A DNA stretch of 64,000 bases from Clostridia bacterium (GCA_029007295.1 JAQXHN010000033.1:1-64000); one strand, 5' to 3'. Numbered from the stretch's first letter, positions 17,447 to 26,994 are shown. The notes: generated by a model not told the origin, from the letters alone. Numbers and translations: made by a program.

Positions 17447-18580
17447 TTATTTTTTGAAATATTCACGTATTTTGTCCGTGATTTCATCTACCTGCTCAAT
17501 CGTAAGATACGGATGCATAGGGAGAGAAAGACAGGTTTTAACGACTTTTTCCGTATTAGGGAAATCGCCTTTATCGAAGCCGTATTTTTTAACCGCAGTC
17601 TGTTGATGCATTCCTCGAGGATAATAAATCATTGATGGAATTCCGTTCTGCTTTAAATAAGACTGCAGACCGTTTCTCTGCTCTTCGCTTTCAAGAAGAA
17701 CGGTATACTGAGCCCAGCTTGAAACAAAGCCTTCGGGAATATACGGCGTTACAACTAAATCCTTTAATCTTTCGTCATAAAGCTTTGCCGTATTATTTAC
17801 TGCGTCAAGCTCGTAATTTTCAAAAGCATGGAATTTAGGTAACAATATCGCCGCCTGTAACGTATCAAGTCGGGAATTAATACCGATATCCTGATTGTCA
17901 TACTTATCCTCAGGAGAGCGACCCTGAGCGCGAAGCGAGCGCAATTTTACGTCCAGCTCTCCGTCGTCGGTGAAAATTGCACCTCCGTCACCGTAACAGC
18001 CAAGAGGCTTAGCGGGGAAAAACGAGGTTGCGGCGGCATTGCCGAAAGAACAGTTGCGCTTTCCGTTAATACTTCCGCCGAAGCCCTGCGCACCGTCCTC
18101 CAAAATTCTTAAAGAATATTTATCGGCAATTTTGCATATAGCATTGTAATCCGCACTTTGACCGAATAAATCTACGGGAATTATTACCTTAGGAGTAAGT
18201 TTTCCTTCAGCTATTGTCTTTTCGATGGCAGCTTCCAAAGCTTTCGGCGACATATTAAAGGTTCTGTCGTCAATATCGACCAAAACAGGAGCAGCTCCTG
18301 CGCTCATTGCAACGTTCACCGTTGCAAAAAAAGTAAAGTCAGGAGCAAAAACTGCGTCTCCTTTACCTACTCCCCAAGCCGCTAATACAAGCGCAAGTGC
18401 ATCAGTACCGCTGGCACAGCTTACACAGTGCTTTGTGCCTACATAATTCGCAAGCTCTTTTTCAAGTATTTCAACCTCGGGACCGATAATGAATTTACTG
18501 CTTTCTATTACATTTTTTATTCCTTCGTCTATTTCATTTTTAAGAGCCTTATACTGTGCGCCGAGATCGCGAAACTGCAT
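17447..18580 (-). CDS. wbpE: DegT/DnrJ/EryC1/StrS-family sugar aminotransferase, WbpE-like
   Basis: A 377-aa PLP aminotransferase acting on a nucleotide-bound keto sugar. It has the family start QFRDLGAQYKALKNEI, CVSCASGTDALALVL (phosphate-binding), DIDDRTFNM, EDGAQGFGG, and the PLP lysine in SFFPAKPLGCYGDGGA. WbpE makes UDP-2-acetamido-3-amino-2,3-dideoxyglucuronate from the 3-keto product of WbpB. The assignment to WbpE rests on its place right after WbpB- and WbpD-like genes. Ribosome site GGAAGGTG precedes the ATG. Confidence 0.85.
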   Translation of the reverse strand: MQFRDLGAQYKALKNEIDEGIKNVIESSKFIIGPEVEILEKELANYVGTKHCVSCASGTDALALVLAAWGVGKGDAVFAPDFTFFATVNVAMSAGAAPVLVDIDDRTFNMSPKALEAAIEKTIAEGKLTPKVIIPVDLFGQSADYNAICKIADKYSLRILEDGAQGFGGSINGKRNCSFGNAAATSFFPAKPLGCYGDGGAIFTDDGELDVKLRSLRAQGRSPEDKYDNQDIGINSRLDTLQAAILLPKFHAFENYELDAVNNTAKLYDERLKDLVVTPYIPEGFVSSWAQYTVLLESEEQRNGLQSYLKQNGIPSMIYYPRGMHQQTAVKKYGFDKGDFPNTEKVVKTCLSLPMHPYLTIEQVDEITDKIREYFKK

Positions 18581-18609
18581 ATTATCACACCTTCCGTAAA
18601 AATGTACAA

Positions 18610-19188
18610 TTAATTATCTTCAACTAAACCGTTTTCTGTTTCTATATATCTTCTGCCGCAGACAGGACATACAAGTGAAGAGTCGCGCAAAAGCTCTCCG
18701 CATTCGCACGCCCAGCCCTTTCTCTTTGCCGGAACTCCGAGCATCAGCGCATGCGCCGGTACGTTATCACAAACAACGGCGCCTGCTCCGATTAATGCCC
18801 ACTCACCGACCGTATGTCCGCAAACAATTGTTGCGTTAGCGCCTATGCTGGCGCCTTTTTTAATAACAGTAGGCTTATACGCCGCGCTTCCCTTGGGGTA
18901 TTTCGCTCTGGGAGTTAAGTCATTTGTAAACACGCATGAAGGACCGCAGAAAACATAATCCTCCAGCTCAACACCTTCATATACCGCAACGTTGTTTTGA
19001 ATTTTAACGCCGTCGCCGATTTTTACATTATTTGAAATATTTACATTCTGTCCGAGAGAGCATTTCTTACCGATCCTTGCTCCCTTTTGAATATGACAGA
19101 AGTACCAAATCTTTGTACCATCTCCGATTTCAACATCTTCATCTACATAGGAGCTTTCATGTACAAAATATTTTTTTTCTTCGCTCAT
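18610..19188 (-). CDS. wbpD: UDP-3-amino-uronate N-acetyltransferase, WbpD-like
   Basis: A 192-aa left-handed beta-helix acetyltransferase: [20 protein letters not shown], then several hexapeptide turns ([40 protein letters not shown]). It ends in a zinc-ribbon-like segment [18 protein letters not shown], seen in WbpD/WlbB proteins. The reaction would acetylate the 3-amino group to give UDP-GlcNAc3NAcA. Its ATG overlaps the WbpB-like stop by ATGA and the WbpE-like gene follows 29 bases on. Confidence 0.87.
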   Translation of the reverse strand: MSEEKKYFVHESSYVDEDVEIGDGTKIWYFCHIQKGARIGKKCSLGQNVNISNNVKIGDGVKIQNNVAVYEGVELEDYVFCGPSCVFTNDLTPRAKYPKGSAAYKPTVIKKGASIGANATIVCGHTVGEWALIGAGAVVCDNVPAHALMLGVPAKRKGWACECGELLRDSSLVCPVCGRRYIETENGLVEDN

Positions 19189-20261
19189 TTTCCGAACCTA
19201 CCTACAAAATCAAGCGTTGAGCATTCCTCAAGCGGAAATTTCACCGATTTGCCTTCTGCCGCCGACTTATATATTGCCAAAATCATCTCAAGAGCATTCA
19301 TTCCGTCCTCACCCGTAACATAGGGGTCGCGGTCGTTATTTATTGCGTCAATAACATCCGCATACAGAGGGGTATGACCAAATCCGTAAACGTTCGGGGG
19401 GTTTTCGTGAAATGTTTTCTTTACATATTCCGGGTCATCAATGGCATCGGAGAAGTTCCATTCTTCGATTATATTTACTGATTGACCGCCCGCCTTAACA
19501 GTTCCTTTTTCACCGAAAAGGTAAAGTGTTTCTTCAAGGTTTTTCGGATATATATCGGTTGTCCCTTCGATAATTCCGTAGCTGCCGTTTTCAAATTTTA
19601 CAAGAGCAATACCCATATCCTCCGCTTCGATGTAATCATGATTGAGATTATCCGTATACGCCATAACCTCGCTGACCTTGCCGCCCATCATCCAGCGAAG
19701 CAAATCGATATTGTGAATGCACTGGTTCATCAAAGCGCCGCCGTCCTGAGCCCAGGTTCCTCTCCACGGAGCTCTTGAATAATATTCCCAGCCCCTGTTC
19801 CAGCGTATATGGGCTGTTCCGTAAAACAATCTGCCGAAACGCTTTTTTAAATAGGCTTCGCGAATTTTTTGAACGGATTTATTAAATCTGTTCTGATGGT
19901 TTGCACAAACCTTAACGCCTTTTTTCTTTCCTGCTTCAATTATAGCTCTTGCGTCATGCATGGAAAGAGCAATCGGCTTTTCAATGATGATGTTACAACC
20001 GGCTTCTATGCAATCAAGTGCAATAGGCGCATGCTTTCCGCTTTCGGTTGCAATGGCTACAAGCTCGGGCTTTTCCTTCTCAAGCATTTCTTTGTAGTCT
20101 TCATACTTTTTTACCGAATCGGACAACTCGAATTTGAGTACGGTATCATCCATATGTTGAGGAACAATATCACAAATCGCGACAATCTCTAAATTATTAT
20201 TCTTTGCAGCCTGAATGTGATTCGGCGAAATTCTGCCGCATCCTATTAATGCATACCTCAT
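19185..20261 (-). CDS. wbpB: Gfo/Idh/MocA-family sugar-nucleotide 3-dehydrogenase, WbpB-like
   Basis: A 358-aa NAD-dependent oxidoreductase. It starts with a Rossmann fold ([19 protein letters not shown]), has the conserved [11 protein letters not shown] motif with the key lysine, and [19 protein letters not shown] with the catalytic histidine region. In the WbpB/WlbA branch the enzyme oxidises C3 of UDP-N-acetylglucosaminuronate. Position between WbpI-like and WbpD-like genes, at 10 bases and with a 4-base overlap, supports this. Other Gfo/Idh substrates are possible if taken alone. Confidence 0.85.
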   Translation of the reverse strand: MRYALIGCGRISPNHIQAAKNNNLEIVAICDIVPQHMDDTVLKFELSDSVKKYEDYKEMLEKEKPELVAIATESGKHAPIALDCIEAGCNIIIEKPIALSMHDARAIIEAGKKKGVKVCANHQNRFNKSVQKIREAYLKKRFGRLFYGTAHIRWNRGWEYYSRAPWRGTWAQDGGALMNQCIHNIDLLRWMMGGKVSEVMAYTDNLNHDYIEAEDMGIALVKFENGSYGIIEGTTDIYPKNLEETLYLFGEKGTVKAGGQSVNIIEEWNFSDAIDDPEYVKKTFHENPPNVYGFGHTPLYADVIDAINNDRDPYVTGEDGMNALEMILAIYKSAAEGKSVKFPLEECSTLDFVGRFGK

Positions 20262-20271
20262 TGTTAACTCC

Positions 20272-21351
20272 TTATTTTACCAGCTTTTCAATAATTTTAT
20301 CGGCGGCGTCCCCGTTACCGTACAGCGTTTTTACGGTCGGCGACACCGTAGTATTAAATGCCGCGTTTAATATGCTTTCCTTTGTAGGCTCAGATAAAAT
20401 ATTTCTGTTGCCTTCTAAGGTTTCAATCCATTCGGTTTGAGGCCTTACCGTAATACAAGGCGTTTTCAAAATATAAGCTTCTTTTTGAAGGCCTCCGGAA
20501 TCCGTTACGACTTTAACGGCGTTTTCGGTAAAATACAGCATATCAAGATATCCCATAGGCTCGCAAAAAATAATATTTTTATATCCATGCCTTTTGCGAA
20601 GAAGGGCTACAGTAGGTTTTGTTCTGGGATGCACGGGGAAAATAACGGGATAATCAAAGGACTCAAACGCAGATAAAATTTCCTCAACCTTCTCCGTTCC
20701 GTCCGTATTTTCCGCTCGGTGCACCGTCGCAAGATACCATTTGTCAACGGTATCGATTTTTTCAAATAAGGGAATCAATTTTGAAAAACGTTCCCTGTTG
20801 GAAGCGTTTATATTGTTTCTTGAATAGTAAAGCACGGCGTCACACATAACATCGCCTACGTTATATACGCCGTTTGTAATCCCCTCTTTCGCAAGGTTGT
20901 TTACAGCGGTATCCGTGGGACAGAACAAAAGCGACGAAATATGGTCGCACAAAACTCTGTTTTGCTCCTCCGGCATCAGCATGTTATAGGAACGAAGCCC
21001 CGCCTCAATGTGGACAACGGGAATATGAAGCTTAGACGCTGCGAGCGCCGCCGCCAAGGTGGAATTTGTATCGCCGTATGTCATGAGATAATCGGGCTTT
21101 TCCTTTATAAGCAACTTCTCTATACCGACAAGCATAGCGCCTGTCTGCTCTGCATGGGAACCGGAGCCGACGCCGAGATTATAATCCGGCTTCGGTATGG
21201 AAAGTTCGTCAAAAAACACATCGGACATGTTTTTGTCATAATGCTGACCGGTATGAACCAGTATCTCGGTATAAAACTCTCTTAATTTTCTCGATACAGC
21301 CGCTGCTTTAATAAACTGCGGTCTTGCACCGATTACTGTTAATATTTTCAT
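20272..21351 (-). CDS. wbpI: UDP-N-acetylglucosamine 2-epimerase family, WbpI-like
   Basis: A 359-aa non-hydrolysing 2-epimerase: MKILTVIGARPQFIKAAAVS, TGQHYDKNMSDVFF, HIEAGLRSYNMLMPEEQNR, and VTDSGGLQKEAYIL with the GGxQEE-like end. WecB (UDP-ManNAc) and WbpI (UDP-ManNAc3NAcA) share these motifs. Because wbpB-, wbpD- and wbpE-like genes follow in the same operon, I prefer WbpI, the last step to UDP-ManNAc3NAcA. WecB function cannot be excluded. It is first in the transcript, 50 bases after a perfect promoter. Confidence 0.82.
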   Translation of the reverse strand: MKILTVIGARPQFIKAAAVSRKLREFYTEILVHTGQHYDKNMSDVFFDELSIPKPDYNLGVGSGSHAEQTGAMLVGIEKLLIKEKPDYLMTYGDTNSTLAAALAASKLHIPVVHIEAGLRSYNMLMPEEQNRVLCDHISSLLFCPTDTAVNNLAKEGITNGVYNVGDVMCDAVLYYSRNNINASNRERFSKLIPLFEKIDTVDKWYLATVHRAENTDGTEKVEEILSAFESFDYPVIFPVHPRTKPTVALLRKRHGYKNIIFCEPMGYLDMLYFTENAVKVVTDSGGLQKEAYILKTPCITVRPQTEWIETLEGNRNILSEPTKESILNAAFNTTVSPTVKTLYGNGDAADKIIEKLVK

Positions 21352-21400
21352 AAATTGTACTCGCTTGTTAATGTAGTTGCTTTTAAATACAATTGTTTAT

Positions 21401-21429
21401 ATTATATCATAATTGTTAACAAATGTCAA
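21401..21429 (-). promoter_or_regulatory. Sigma-A promoter of the wbp-like operon
   Basis: On the minus strand a perfect TTGACA and perfect TATAAT are 17 bases apart, with a TGA extension before the -10. Expression should be strong and constitutive unless repressed. Confidence 0.92.
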
Positions 21430-21458
21430 TCATTTATAATAATAATACGTATATATTT

Positions 21459-21498
21459 AAAAAAAAATCGGAGTTCCGTTATAGTCGGTACTCCGATT
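21459..21498 (-). terminator. Rho-independent terminator after the flavoprotein gene
   Basis: AATCGGAGT pairs with ACTCCGATT around a 15-base loop, followed by TTTTTTT on the minus strand. It separates the flavoprotein transcript from the wbp promoter. Confidence 0.88.
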
Positions 21499-21505
21499 GC
21501 TGATA

Positions 21506-22912
21506 CTATTTGTCATTTTCTTCGTCAATAAGCGTTCTACCCATCAAAACGCCCATAACGGACGCCATCATCAAACCTCTGGTCCAACCGCTGGAATCAC
21601 CGAGACAGTGAAGCCCCTTGACGTTAGTATTAAATTTATTGTCCATTTTTACTCTGTTGCTGTAGAATTTAAGCTCCGGAGAATAAAGCAGCGTTTCATT
21701 GGAAGCAAAACCCGGAACAACCTCGTCAACAGCTTGAATGAAATTAATTATATTTACCATAGAACGGTAAGGTAATGCAGCCGTTATATCGCCCGCAACT
21801 GCGTCAGGCAAGGTAGGTCTGACATTTGACTGGGCCAGCTCTTTCGGCCATGTGCGTTTACCGTCAAGTATGTCGCCGAATCTTTGAACGAGAATGTGTC
21901 CCGCACCGAGCATATTCGTAAGCTCGCCGACCTTTTGAGCGTAAGCAATCGGCTGATTGAACGGAGACGAAAAGTTATGAGAGCACAAAATTGCAACATT
22001 AGTATTGTCGGACTTAAAATCCTTAAAGGAGTGGCCGTTAACCACCGCCAAGTCGTTATCGTAGTTTTCCTGACTTACAAAGCCGCCCGGATTTTGACAG
22101 AAGGTTCTGACCTTGTTTTTAAACGGTCTCGGATAACCTATCAGCTTTGACTCATACAAAACCTCGTTAACCTTTTCCATAACTTCATTTCTGACCTCAA
22201 CGCGAACGCCAATATCAACGGTTCCCGGCTGATGTGCAATGCTGTGCTCGCCACATATTTTTTCAAGCCAGTCTGCGCCTCGTCTGCCTGTTGCAATTAT
22301 AGTATGCTTTGCTTCTATGGTAATATCGCCGTGCTTATCATTTGCTATAATACCCTTGCATACGTCTGCTTCAAGCAATAAATCAGAGCATTCATACCCA
22401 AACATAAGCTCAACGCCGTTGTCCAGCAGATAATGCTCTATTGCAAGATATAAATCCTGTGCTTTTTCAGTACCCAAATGCCTAATGGGACAGTCAACAA
22501 GCTTTAATCCCGCCTTGATTGCGCGTTTCCTTATCTGCTTTACCTCTTCGTTGCAATTAATGCCCTCGACTTTGTCATCTGCTCCGAATTCAAGGTAAAT
22601 TTTATCGGTATAATCAATTGTATCCTGAACAATATCGTCACCTATAAGCAAAGGCAAATCTCCGCCGACCTCGCTTGAAAGCGAAAGCTTACCGTCTGAA
22701 AAAGCGCCCGCTCCCGAAAAACCGGTAGTAATATGACAATAAGGCTTGCAATTTTCACATTTATGCGTGATATTTTTAGGGCATCTTCTTTTTTCGATGC
22801 TCATACCCTTTTCTATTATGGTAATTTTTTGCCCTGTTCCCTTGCGGAGCATCTCGAGCGCGGTAAATATACCGGCAGGACCTGCCCCTACAATTACAAC
22901 GTCCCTTTTCAT
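21506..22912 (-). CDS. FAD-dependent dehydrogenase (COG2509-like)
   Basis: A 468-aa flavoprotein beginning with the ADP-binding fold VVIVGAGPAGIFTALEML. A cysteine-rich stretch CPKNITHKCENCKPYCHIT is followed by GFSGAGAFSDGKLSL, and a late FAD motif LHCLGDSSGWTRGLMMAS. This pattern matches uncharacterised FAD dehydrogenases common in anaerobes; substrate unknown. The ORF track uses a TTG five codons upstream; that TTG overlaps the Shine-Dalgarno (TTGAGGT), so the ATG before KRDVVIV is the start. It has its own promoter. Confidence 0.85.
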   Translation of the reverse strand: MKRDVVIVGAGPAGIFTALEMLRKGTGQKITIIEKGMSIEKRRCPKNITHKCENCKPYCHITTGFSGAGAFSDGKLSLSSEVGGDLPLLIGDDIVQDTIDYTDKIYLEFGADDKVEGINCNEEVKQIRKRAIKAGLKLVDCPIRHLGTEKAQDLYLAIEHYLLDNGVELMFGYECSDLLLEADVCKGIIANDKHGDITIEAKHTIIATGRRGADWLEKICGEHSIAHQPGTVDIGVRVEVRNEVMEKVNEVLYESKLIGYPRPFKNKVRTFCQNPGGFVSQENYDNDLAVVNGHSFKDFKSDNTNVAILCSHNFSSPFNQPIAYAQKVGELTNMLGAGHILVQRFGDILDGKRTWPKELAQSNVRPTLPDAVAGDITAALPYRSMVNIINFIQAVDEVVPGFASNETLLYSPELKFYSNRVKMDNKFNTNVKGLHCLGDSSGWTRGLMMASVMGVLMGRTLIDEENDK

Positions 22913-22945
22913 TGATATGTACCTCAATCAGTTTTTTACTTTGAC

Positions 22946-22974
22946 ATTATACCACATAAATAATAAATATTCAA
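22946..22974 (-). promoter_or_regulatory. Promoter of the FAD dehydrogenase gene
   Basis: TTGAAT and TATAAT 17 bases apart on the minus strand, about 35 bases before the ATG. Confidence 0.75.
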
Positions 22975-22984
22975 GGAAATTATT

Positions 22985-24505
22985 CTAAAAATTTGAAGGA
23001 ATTATTATAACGTTTCTCTCGATTAGTGTTTTTTCGTCACAATCATTTGCAATAAGTATCTTTTCGGAGGCTACTCCGTTTGCTTTTGCGATGTCCCATA
23101 AGGATTCGCCGTCCGGATAATATAAGGTCAAATAATCGTTATTACGAGTTTTTTCTTCGTTAAAATTAACTGTCGTTACTATTTCATGATTTTCCGTTTC
23201 GGTAAAATAACCGTTTATTGAAATTTCAGCCTCGTAACTGATTTTATCGTTATCAAATCTCACATTTTCGGATATTACACCTACGCTGACAAATGGCTCA
23301 AGCTCTTTGTCAGATTCAATATTTGTTTCATATTTAAACGGAAACTCCTCACGCTGAGCTTCAATACGCCCGTTTGATTTAAGTAATACGTTAAATATAG
23401 CGAGTCCTTCGATAATTACTTTTTTATTATCGTTTTGGCCAAATGATGTTATTTTTGCCTTGCTGTCATAATAAACCGCTTCACACTCTGCGTTTTCCCC
23501 TCCGTAGGGCTTTGACTGTGAGAATGTGAAATTTCCAAAAAGCATATCCGAATATACGCTTGAATTTATATTAGCCTTTTCAATAGAAATATCGTACTTT
23601 GGCGAAAACGCGTCGCTGCAAGCATTGGCATAAATATTTTCAGCTGCAACGGCACTTATTTGTGATTTATACACTAATTCTATATTTTTTTCCTCACCGA
23701 AAGAGTTTGTTTGGCTTATTGCATCTATCTCTTTAACATGAACATTGCATCTGCATCCCATGTCCGAAGCGCAGCCTATACAGTTTACCGTTTCGTTTAG
23801 CTCATCCTTTTTCCTGTAGGAATATATTTCACCGTTTACATCGCTGAACAAAACAGTTATATTGTTAACACCCCTTATATTAACGCTGTCAACTCCTGCC
23901 CTTATATCCGTAACGCAAGGCTTTACGTCGCAAAAAATTATCCTGCCGATTTCAGGGTAATTAGAATCAAGCTCAATATTGTATCTGCATTCGATTTCGT
24001 CTTCAACGCCGAAATGCTCCTTAAGAGTTTTGATATCGCCGCTTAAAACCTGTAAGGAGGCGTCTTCCGAATTATTCTTTACATCTATTTCGGAATTAAC
24101 GATATTATTCAAGGCGGAATGTACGGCAACAGTACATTTACAGCTTAGCTTACGCTTATTTACCGCTTTTACCGAATCGTTTTCGATAACATAATCCAAT
24201 TTTACATCTGCCGAACTCTCGAAGCCGATTTCACCGGAAAAGCCGTTAACAATATTGACACAATTAATACTCTCATCCTCGGACTGAAGCATTACGGAAA
24301 AAACAACATCTCCTTCAAATTTGCATAAACCGTCATTTTTGTATTCGTTCGTTATATTCAGGCTTGAATTATAAAACAGAACCTTGCTTATATCGCCTAT
24401 GTAATCAGGAACGTCATACTCTGTGCCTTTGTCGATTCGTTCGGTTTCACCGTTTTTAATTTGAGTAATTAATGTATTCCTTTTGCTAATACTCATATCT
24501 TCCAT
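22985..24505 (-). CDS. sipL: SipL-like spore envelope protein (DUF3794 repeats plus LysM)
   Basis: A 506-aa protein with several DUF3794-type beta domains (SKVLFYNSSLNITNEYKNDG; GEKNIELVYKSQISAVAAEN) and a C-terminal LysM-like domain (LTLYYPDGESLWDIAKANGV). This is the layout of SipL, which binds SpoIVA and is needed for coat assembly in clostridial spores. The ORF can start at an ATG overlapping the sigK stop (ATGA), but a GGGGAA ribosome site stands seven bases before the inner ATG of EDMSISKRN, which I use. It is directly downstream of sigK in the same direction. Length matches SipL (about 500 aa). Confidence 0.85.
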   Translation of the reverse strand: MEDMSISKRNTLITQIKNGETERIDKGTEYDVPDYIGDISKVLFYNSSLNITNEYKNDGLCKFEGDVVFSVMLQSEDESINCVNIVNGFSGEIGFESSADVKLDYVIENDSVKAVNKRKLSCKCTVAVHSALNNIVNSEIDVKNNSEDASLQVLSGDIKTLKEHFGVEDEIECRYNIELDSNYPEIGRIIFCDVKPCVTDIRAGVDSVNIRGVNNITVLFSDVNGEIYSYRKKDELNETVNCIGCASDMGCRCNVHVKEIDAISQTNSFGEEKNIELVYKSQISAVAAENIYANACSDAFSPKYDISIEKANINSSVYSDMLFGNFTFSQSKPYGGENAECEAVYYDSKAKITSFGQNDNKKVIIEGLAIFNVLLKSNGRIEAQREEFPFKYETNIESDKELEPFVSVGVISENVRFDNDKISYEAEISINGYFTETENHEIVTTVNFNEEKTRNNDYLTLYYPDGESLWDIAKANGVASEKILIANDCDEKTLIERNVIIIPSNF

Positions 24506-24519
24506 ATCTATTCCCCTTT

Positions 24520-25218
24520 TCATTTAAAAAATATACTGTTTTCGGAAAGCTTTTCTTTAATTTTCAATAAAGCCGCTTTCTCAATTCGCGAAACATAAGA
24601 CCTTGAAATATTCAGCTCCATGGCTATTTCTCTTTGCGTCTTCTCTTTTCTTCCTCCTAATCCGTACCTCATTACAACTATTTCCCTTTCTCTTGCGGTT
24701 AAGTCTTCGGAAAGAGCCTTGAGCGCCTTCATGCATTCTATTTTTTCCCCGATATCATCGGCAATGGTATCCTCTACGGCAATGATATCCATATATGTAA
24801 GTGGATTTCCTTCTCCGTCGATATCGACGGATTCGTTTATGGAAACCTCGTTATTGAGCTTCTTTTGCGAACGGAAATACATCAGTATTTCGTTTTGAAG
24901 ACATTTTCCCGCATAGGTAGCAAAGCGAGTCCCTTTTTCAATATTGTAGCTATCAATTGCCTTAATCAATCCGATAGTTCCGATAGAAACAAGGTCATCC
25001 TGCTCCTTTGCGTCGGAATAATACCTTTTTATTATATGAGAAACAAGCCTTAAATTATGCTCGATCAATTTATTTCTTGCGGATAAATCACCGTCTTTTT
25101 TATATTTTCTAAAAAGCTCCTGCTCCTCTTCCCTCTTCAGAGGAGGAGGAAATTGCCTGTTGTCGCTTACCCTTAGAAACATAAAGAACAGATTTATAAG
25201 TGAATAGAATATAGACAA
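24520..25218 (-). CDS. sigK: RNA polymerase sporulation sigma factor, SigK type
   Basis: A 232-aa sigma-70 family protein. The short hydrophobic N-terminus (FYSLINLFFMFLRV) resembles the pro-sequence removed from pro-SigK. Region 2 has LIEHNLRLVSHIIKRYY, DLVSIGTIGLIKAIDSYN and KGTRFATYAGKCLQNEILMY; region 4 has TAREREIVVMRYGLGG and the helix-turn-helix TQREIAMELNISRSYVSRIE. The gene is one intact frame, so there is no skin-type insertion. The start is TTG, with AAAGGA nine bases upstream. It is divergent from ppx and followed by the sipL-like gene. SigE is the closest alternative. Confidence 0.9.
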   Translation of the reverse strand: MSIFYSLINLFFMFLRVSDNRQFPPPLKREEEQELFRKYKKDGDLSARNKLIEHNLRLVSHIIKRYYSDAKEQDDLVSIGTIGLIKAIDSYNIEKGTRFATYAGKCLQNEILMYFRSQKKLNNEVSINESVDIDGEGNPLTYMDIIAVEDTIADDIGEKIECMKALKALSEDLTAREREIVVMRYGLGGRKEKTQREIAMELNISRSYVSRIEKAALLKIKEKLSENSIFFK

Positions 25219-25242
25219 AGCATCAAATCCTTTCGATTAAAG

Positions 25243-25271
25243 TTGCATTGTGGCAAAAAATGTAGTATAAT
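25243..25271 (+). promoter_or_regulatory. Promoter of the ppx-methyltransferase operon
   Basis: TTGCAT and TATAAT 17 bases apart, about 30 bases before the ATG, which has AAAGGAG. Confidence 0.75.
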
Positions 25272-25299
25272 ATATGCAGTACCTTAAAGGAGATATGCC

Positions 25300-26175
25300 A
25301 TGCTTCGTGCTGTTTGTGATATCGGCTCAAATACGGTTAAATACGGAATCTACGACTGCAAAGAGAAAAATAAATTGCCCTCCGGAATTTATTTTGAATC
25401 AAAAACCGTGAAGCTTATTTCCCATATTGAAAACGGAGTCCTTGAAGAATGTACCGTAAATGCTCTTGCCGAGCTATGCTCGTCATATAAAGCCTCGGCG
25501 CAAAAGCATTCCGCCGTTTCATTTGATATTTTTGCAACTCAGTGTATTCGTCTTGCTGAAAATCGAGAATATATATGTAATAAAATTAAAGAAGCAACCG
25601 GCGTCTGTACAGATATTTTGTCCGGAGCTGATGAAGCCCGTTTTTCCCGTCTTGCCATGCAATACGAATCCCCTGAAATTAAAAAAGGTATCTGTGTAGA
25701 CATGGGCGGCGGAAGCAGTGAAATAGTTTTGTTTGACGAAAACAAAATCTGCGCTTGCAAAAGCTTGCCCTTCGGATGTTTAGTTCTTAAAAACATGTTT
25801 GTTAAAGCCGCTTTCCCGAACGATTTCGAAGTAAATAAAATAAAGGAGTATGTCGGCTCGTTTATTAAGGATATGGATTTTTCAAATTTTTCCGATTCGT
25901 TCTGTTTAATCGGAGGTACGGCGAAGGCGATTGAAGCTCTTTATATTACAAAATTTCATGAGCCTTTATCATACAGTAATCTTAATAGTCTGTTTAACTT
26001 CTTAAGATCCGATGAAGCCGTAAAAATAATAAAGGATAAAATTCCCGAAAGAATTGAAACCGTACTTCCCGGACTTTGCGCTTTTATTGCCGTTTGCGAT
26101 AAAATAAAACCTAAAAAAGTAACTGTGATTAAATCCGGTACAAGAGAAGGATATTTAATGAATAAATATCTGTAA
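25300..26175 (+). CDS. ppx: Ppx/GppA-family phosphatase
   Basis: A 291-aa actin-fold protein: AVCDIGSNTVKYGIYDC (phosphate 1), ATQCIRLAENREYI, LSGADEARFSRLA, and GICVDMGGGSSEIVLF (phosphate 2). Family members hydrolyse polyphosphate or pppGpp. It is the short form without the C-terminal HD domain of Escherichia coli Ppx. Which substrate it prefers cannot be told. It shares a transcript with a methyltransferase gene nine bases downstream and lies divergent from sigK. Confidence 0.88.
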   Translation: MLRAVCDIGSNTVKYGIYDCKEKNKLPSGIYFESKTVKLISHIENGVLEECTVNALAELCSSYKASAQKHSAVSFDIFATQCIRLAENREYICNKIKEATGVCTDILSGADEARFSRLAMQYESPEIKKGICVDMGGGSSEIVLFDENKICACKSLPFGCLVLKNMFVKAAFPNDFEVNKIKEYVGSFIKDMDFSNFSDSFCLIGGTAKAIEALYITKFHEPLSYSNLNSLFNFLRSDEAVKIIKDKIPERIETVLPGLCAFIAVCDKIKPKKVTVIKSGTREGYLMNKYL

Positions 26176-26184
26176 GGAGATATT

Positions 26185-26937
26185 ATGGAAAACACCGAAT
26201 TGCTCTTTGAAGGAATTACATCTATCCGCGCCGTTATCGAGACGGGAAAACGCCGTATAAAAAGATTATTCTACTCTTCCGAACGAAAAGAGAAAAACCG
26301 GAAAGAATATCTATGGCTTTGTCATAGGGCTGAAGATTTTTCATTCGATATCGAAATATGCCCGAGAGAAGTCATTGATTACATGTGTAACGGAACAACT
26401 CACGGCGGCATTTGCGCTGTTTGCGATTATCTTGAATACAGTGCTGTAAAAGAAAGCGATATCGACGCCAACGGATTTTATATTATGCTGTCCGGTGTAG
26501 AGGATCCGTTCAACTTCGGATATGCTGTCCGTTCCTGCTACGCCGCAGGCGTAAACGGTATCATTATTCCGAAACGAAACCTTATGAGCGTTGCGGGCAC
26601 TGTTGCGAAATCGTCGGCGGGGGCGTCTGAAAGAATTTCAATTTTTACTCTTGAAAATGAAACGGATATTACGTTGTTTAAAGATAAAGGCTATACGTTA
26701 GCCGCCGCAGATTTAAGGGACAGCGTTGATATTTTCAACGCCTCCCTAAAGAAACCCGTCCTGTGTATTATAGGAGGCGAAAAACGAGGAATTTCACGGA
26801 CCTTGCTTGATTTGTCCGATATTCATATTGCAATTCCCTACGGCAGGACTTTCCCGGAATCGCTGTCGGCGGCAAGCGCCTGCGCAATTACAGCGTTTGA
26901 GGTTTTAAGGCAGAACAGGCTATGTTCAAAGTGCTGA
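26185..26937 (+). CDS. TrmH/SpoU-family RNA 2'-O-methyltransferase
   Basis: A 250-aa SPOUT-class enzyme with the small RNA-binding N-terminal domain (LLFEGITSIRAVIETGKRRI) and the knotted SAM-binding domain. The three SpoU motifs are visible: LSGVEDPFNFGYAVRSCYAA, LCIIGGEKRGISR, and IAIPYGRTFPESLSAASACA. The target rRNA or tRNA base is unknown. It is second in the operon after ppx and is followed by a strong terminator. Confidence 0.9.
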   Translation: MENTELLFEGITSIRAVIETGKRRIKRLFYSSERKEKNRKEYLWLCHRAEDFSFDIEICPREVIDYMCNGTTHGGICAVCDYLEYSAVKESDIDANGFYIMLSGVEDPFNFGYAVRSCYAAGVNGIIIPKRNLMSVAGTVAKSSAGASERISIFTLENETDITLFKDKGYTLAAADLRDSVDIFNASLKKPVLCIIGGEKRGISRTLLDLSDIHIAIPYGRTFPESLSAASACAITAFEVLRQNRLCSKC

Positions 26938-26954
26938 TACGGGTTTATTCAACA

Positions 26955-26994
26955 AAAAAGATTACATTTGGCAGATGCTGAATGTAATCTTTTT
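26955..26994. terminator. Bidirectional-looking rho-independent terminator
   Basis: AAAAAGATTACATT pairs perfectly with AATGTAATCTTTTT around a 12-base loop and the stem runs into T-rich sequence. It ends the ppx operon before the SOS-like promoter. Confidence 0.9.

Noticed and set aside
24520-25218. Skin-element remnant or split sigK
   Set aside because: The frame is continuous from pro-sequence to region 4.
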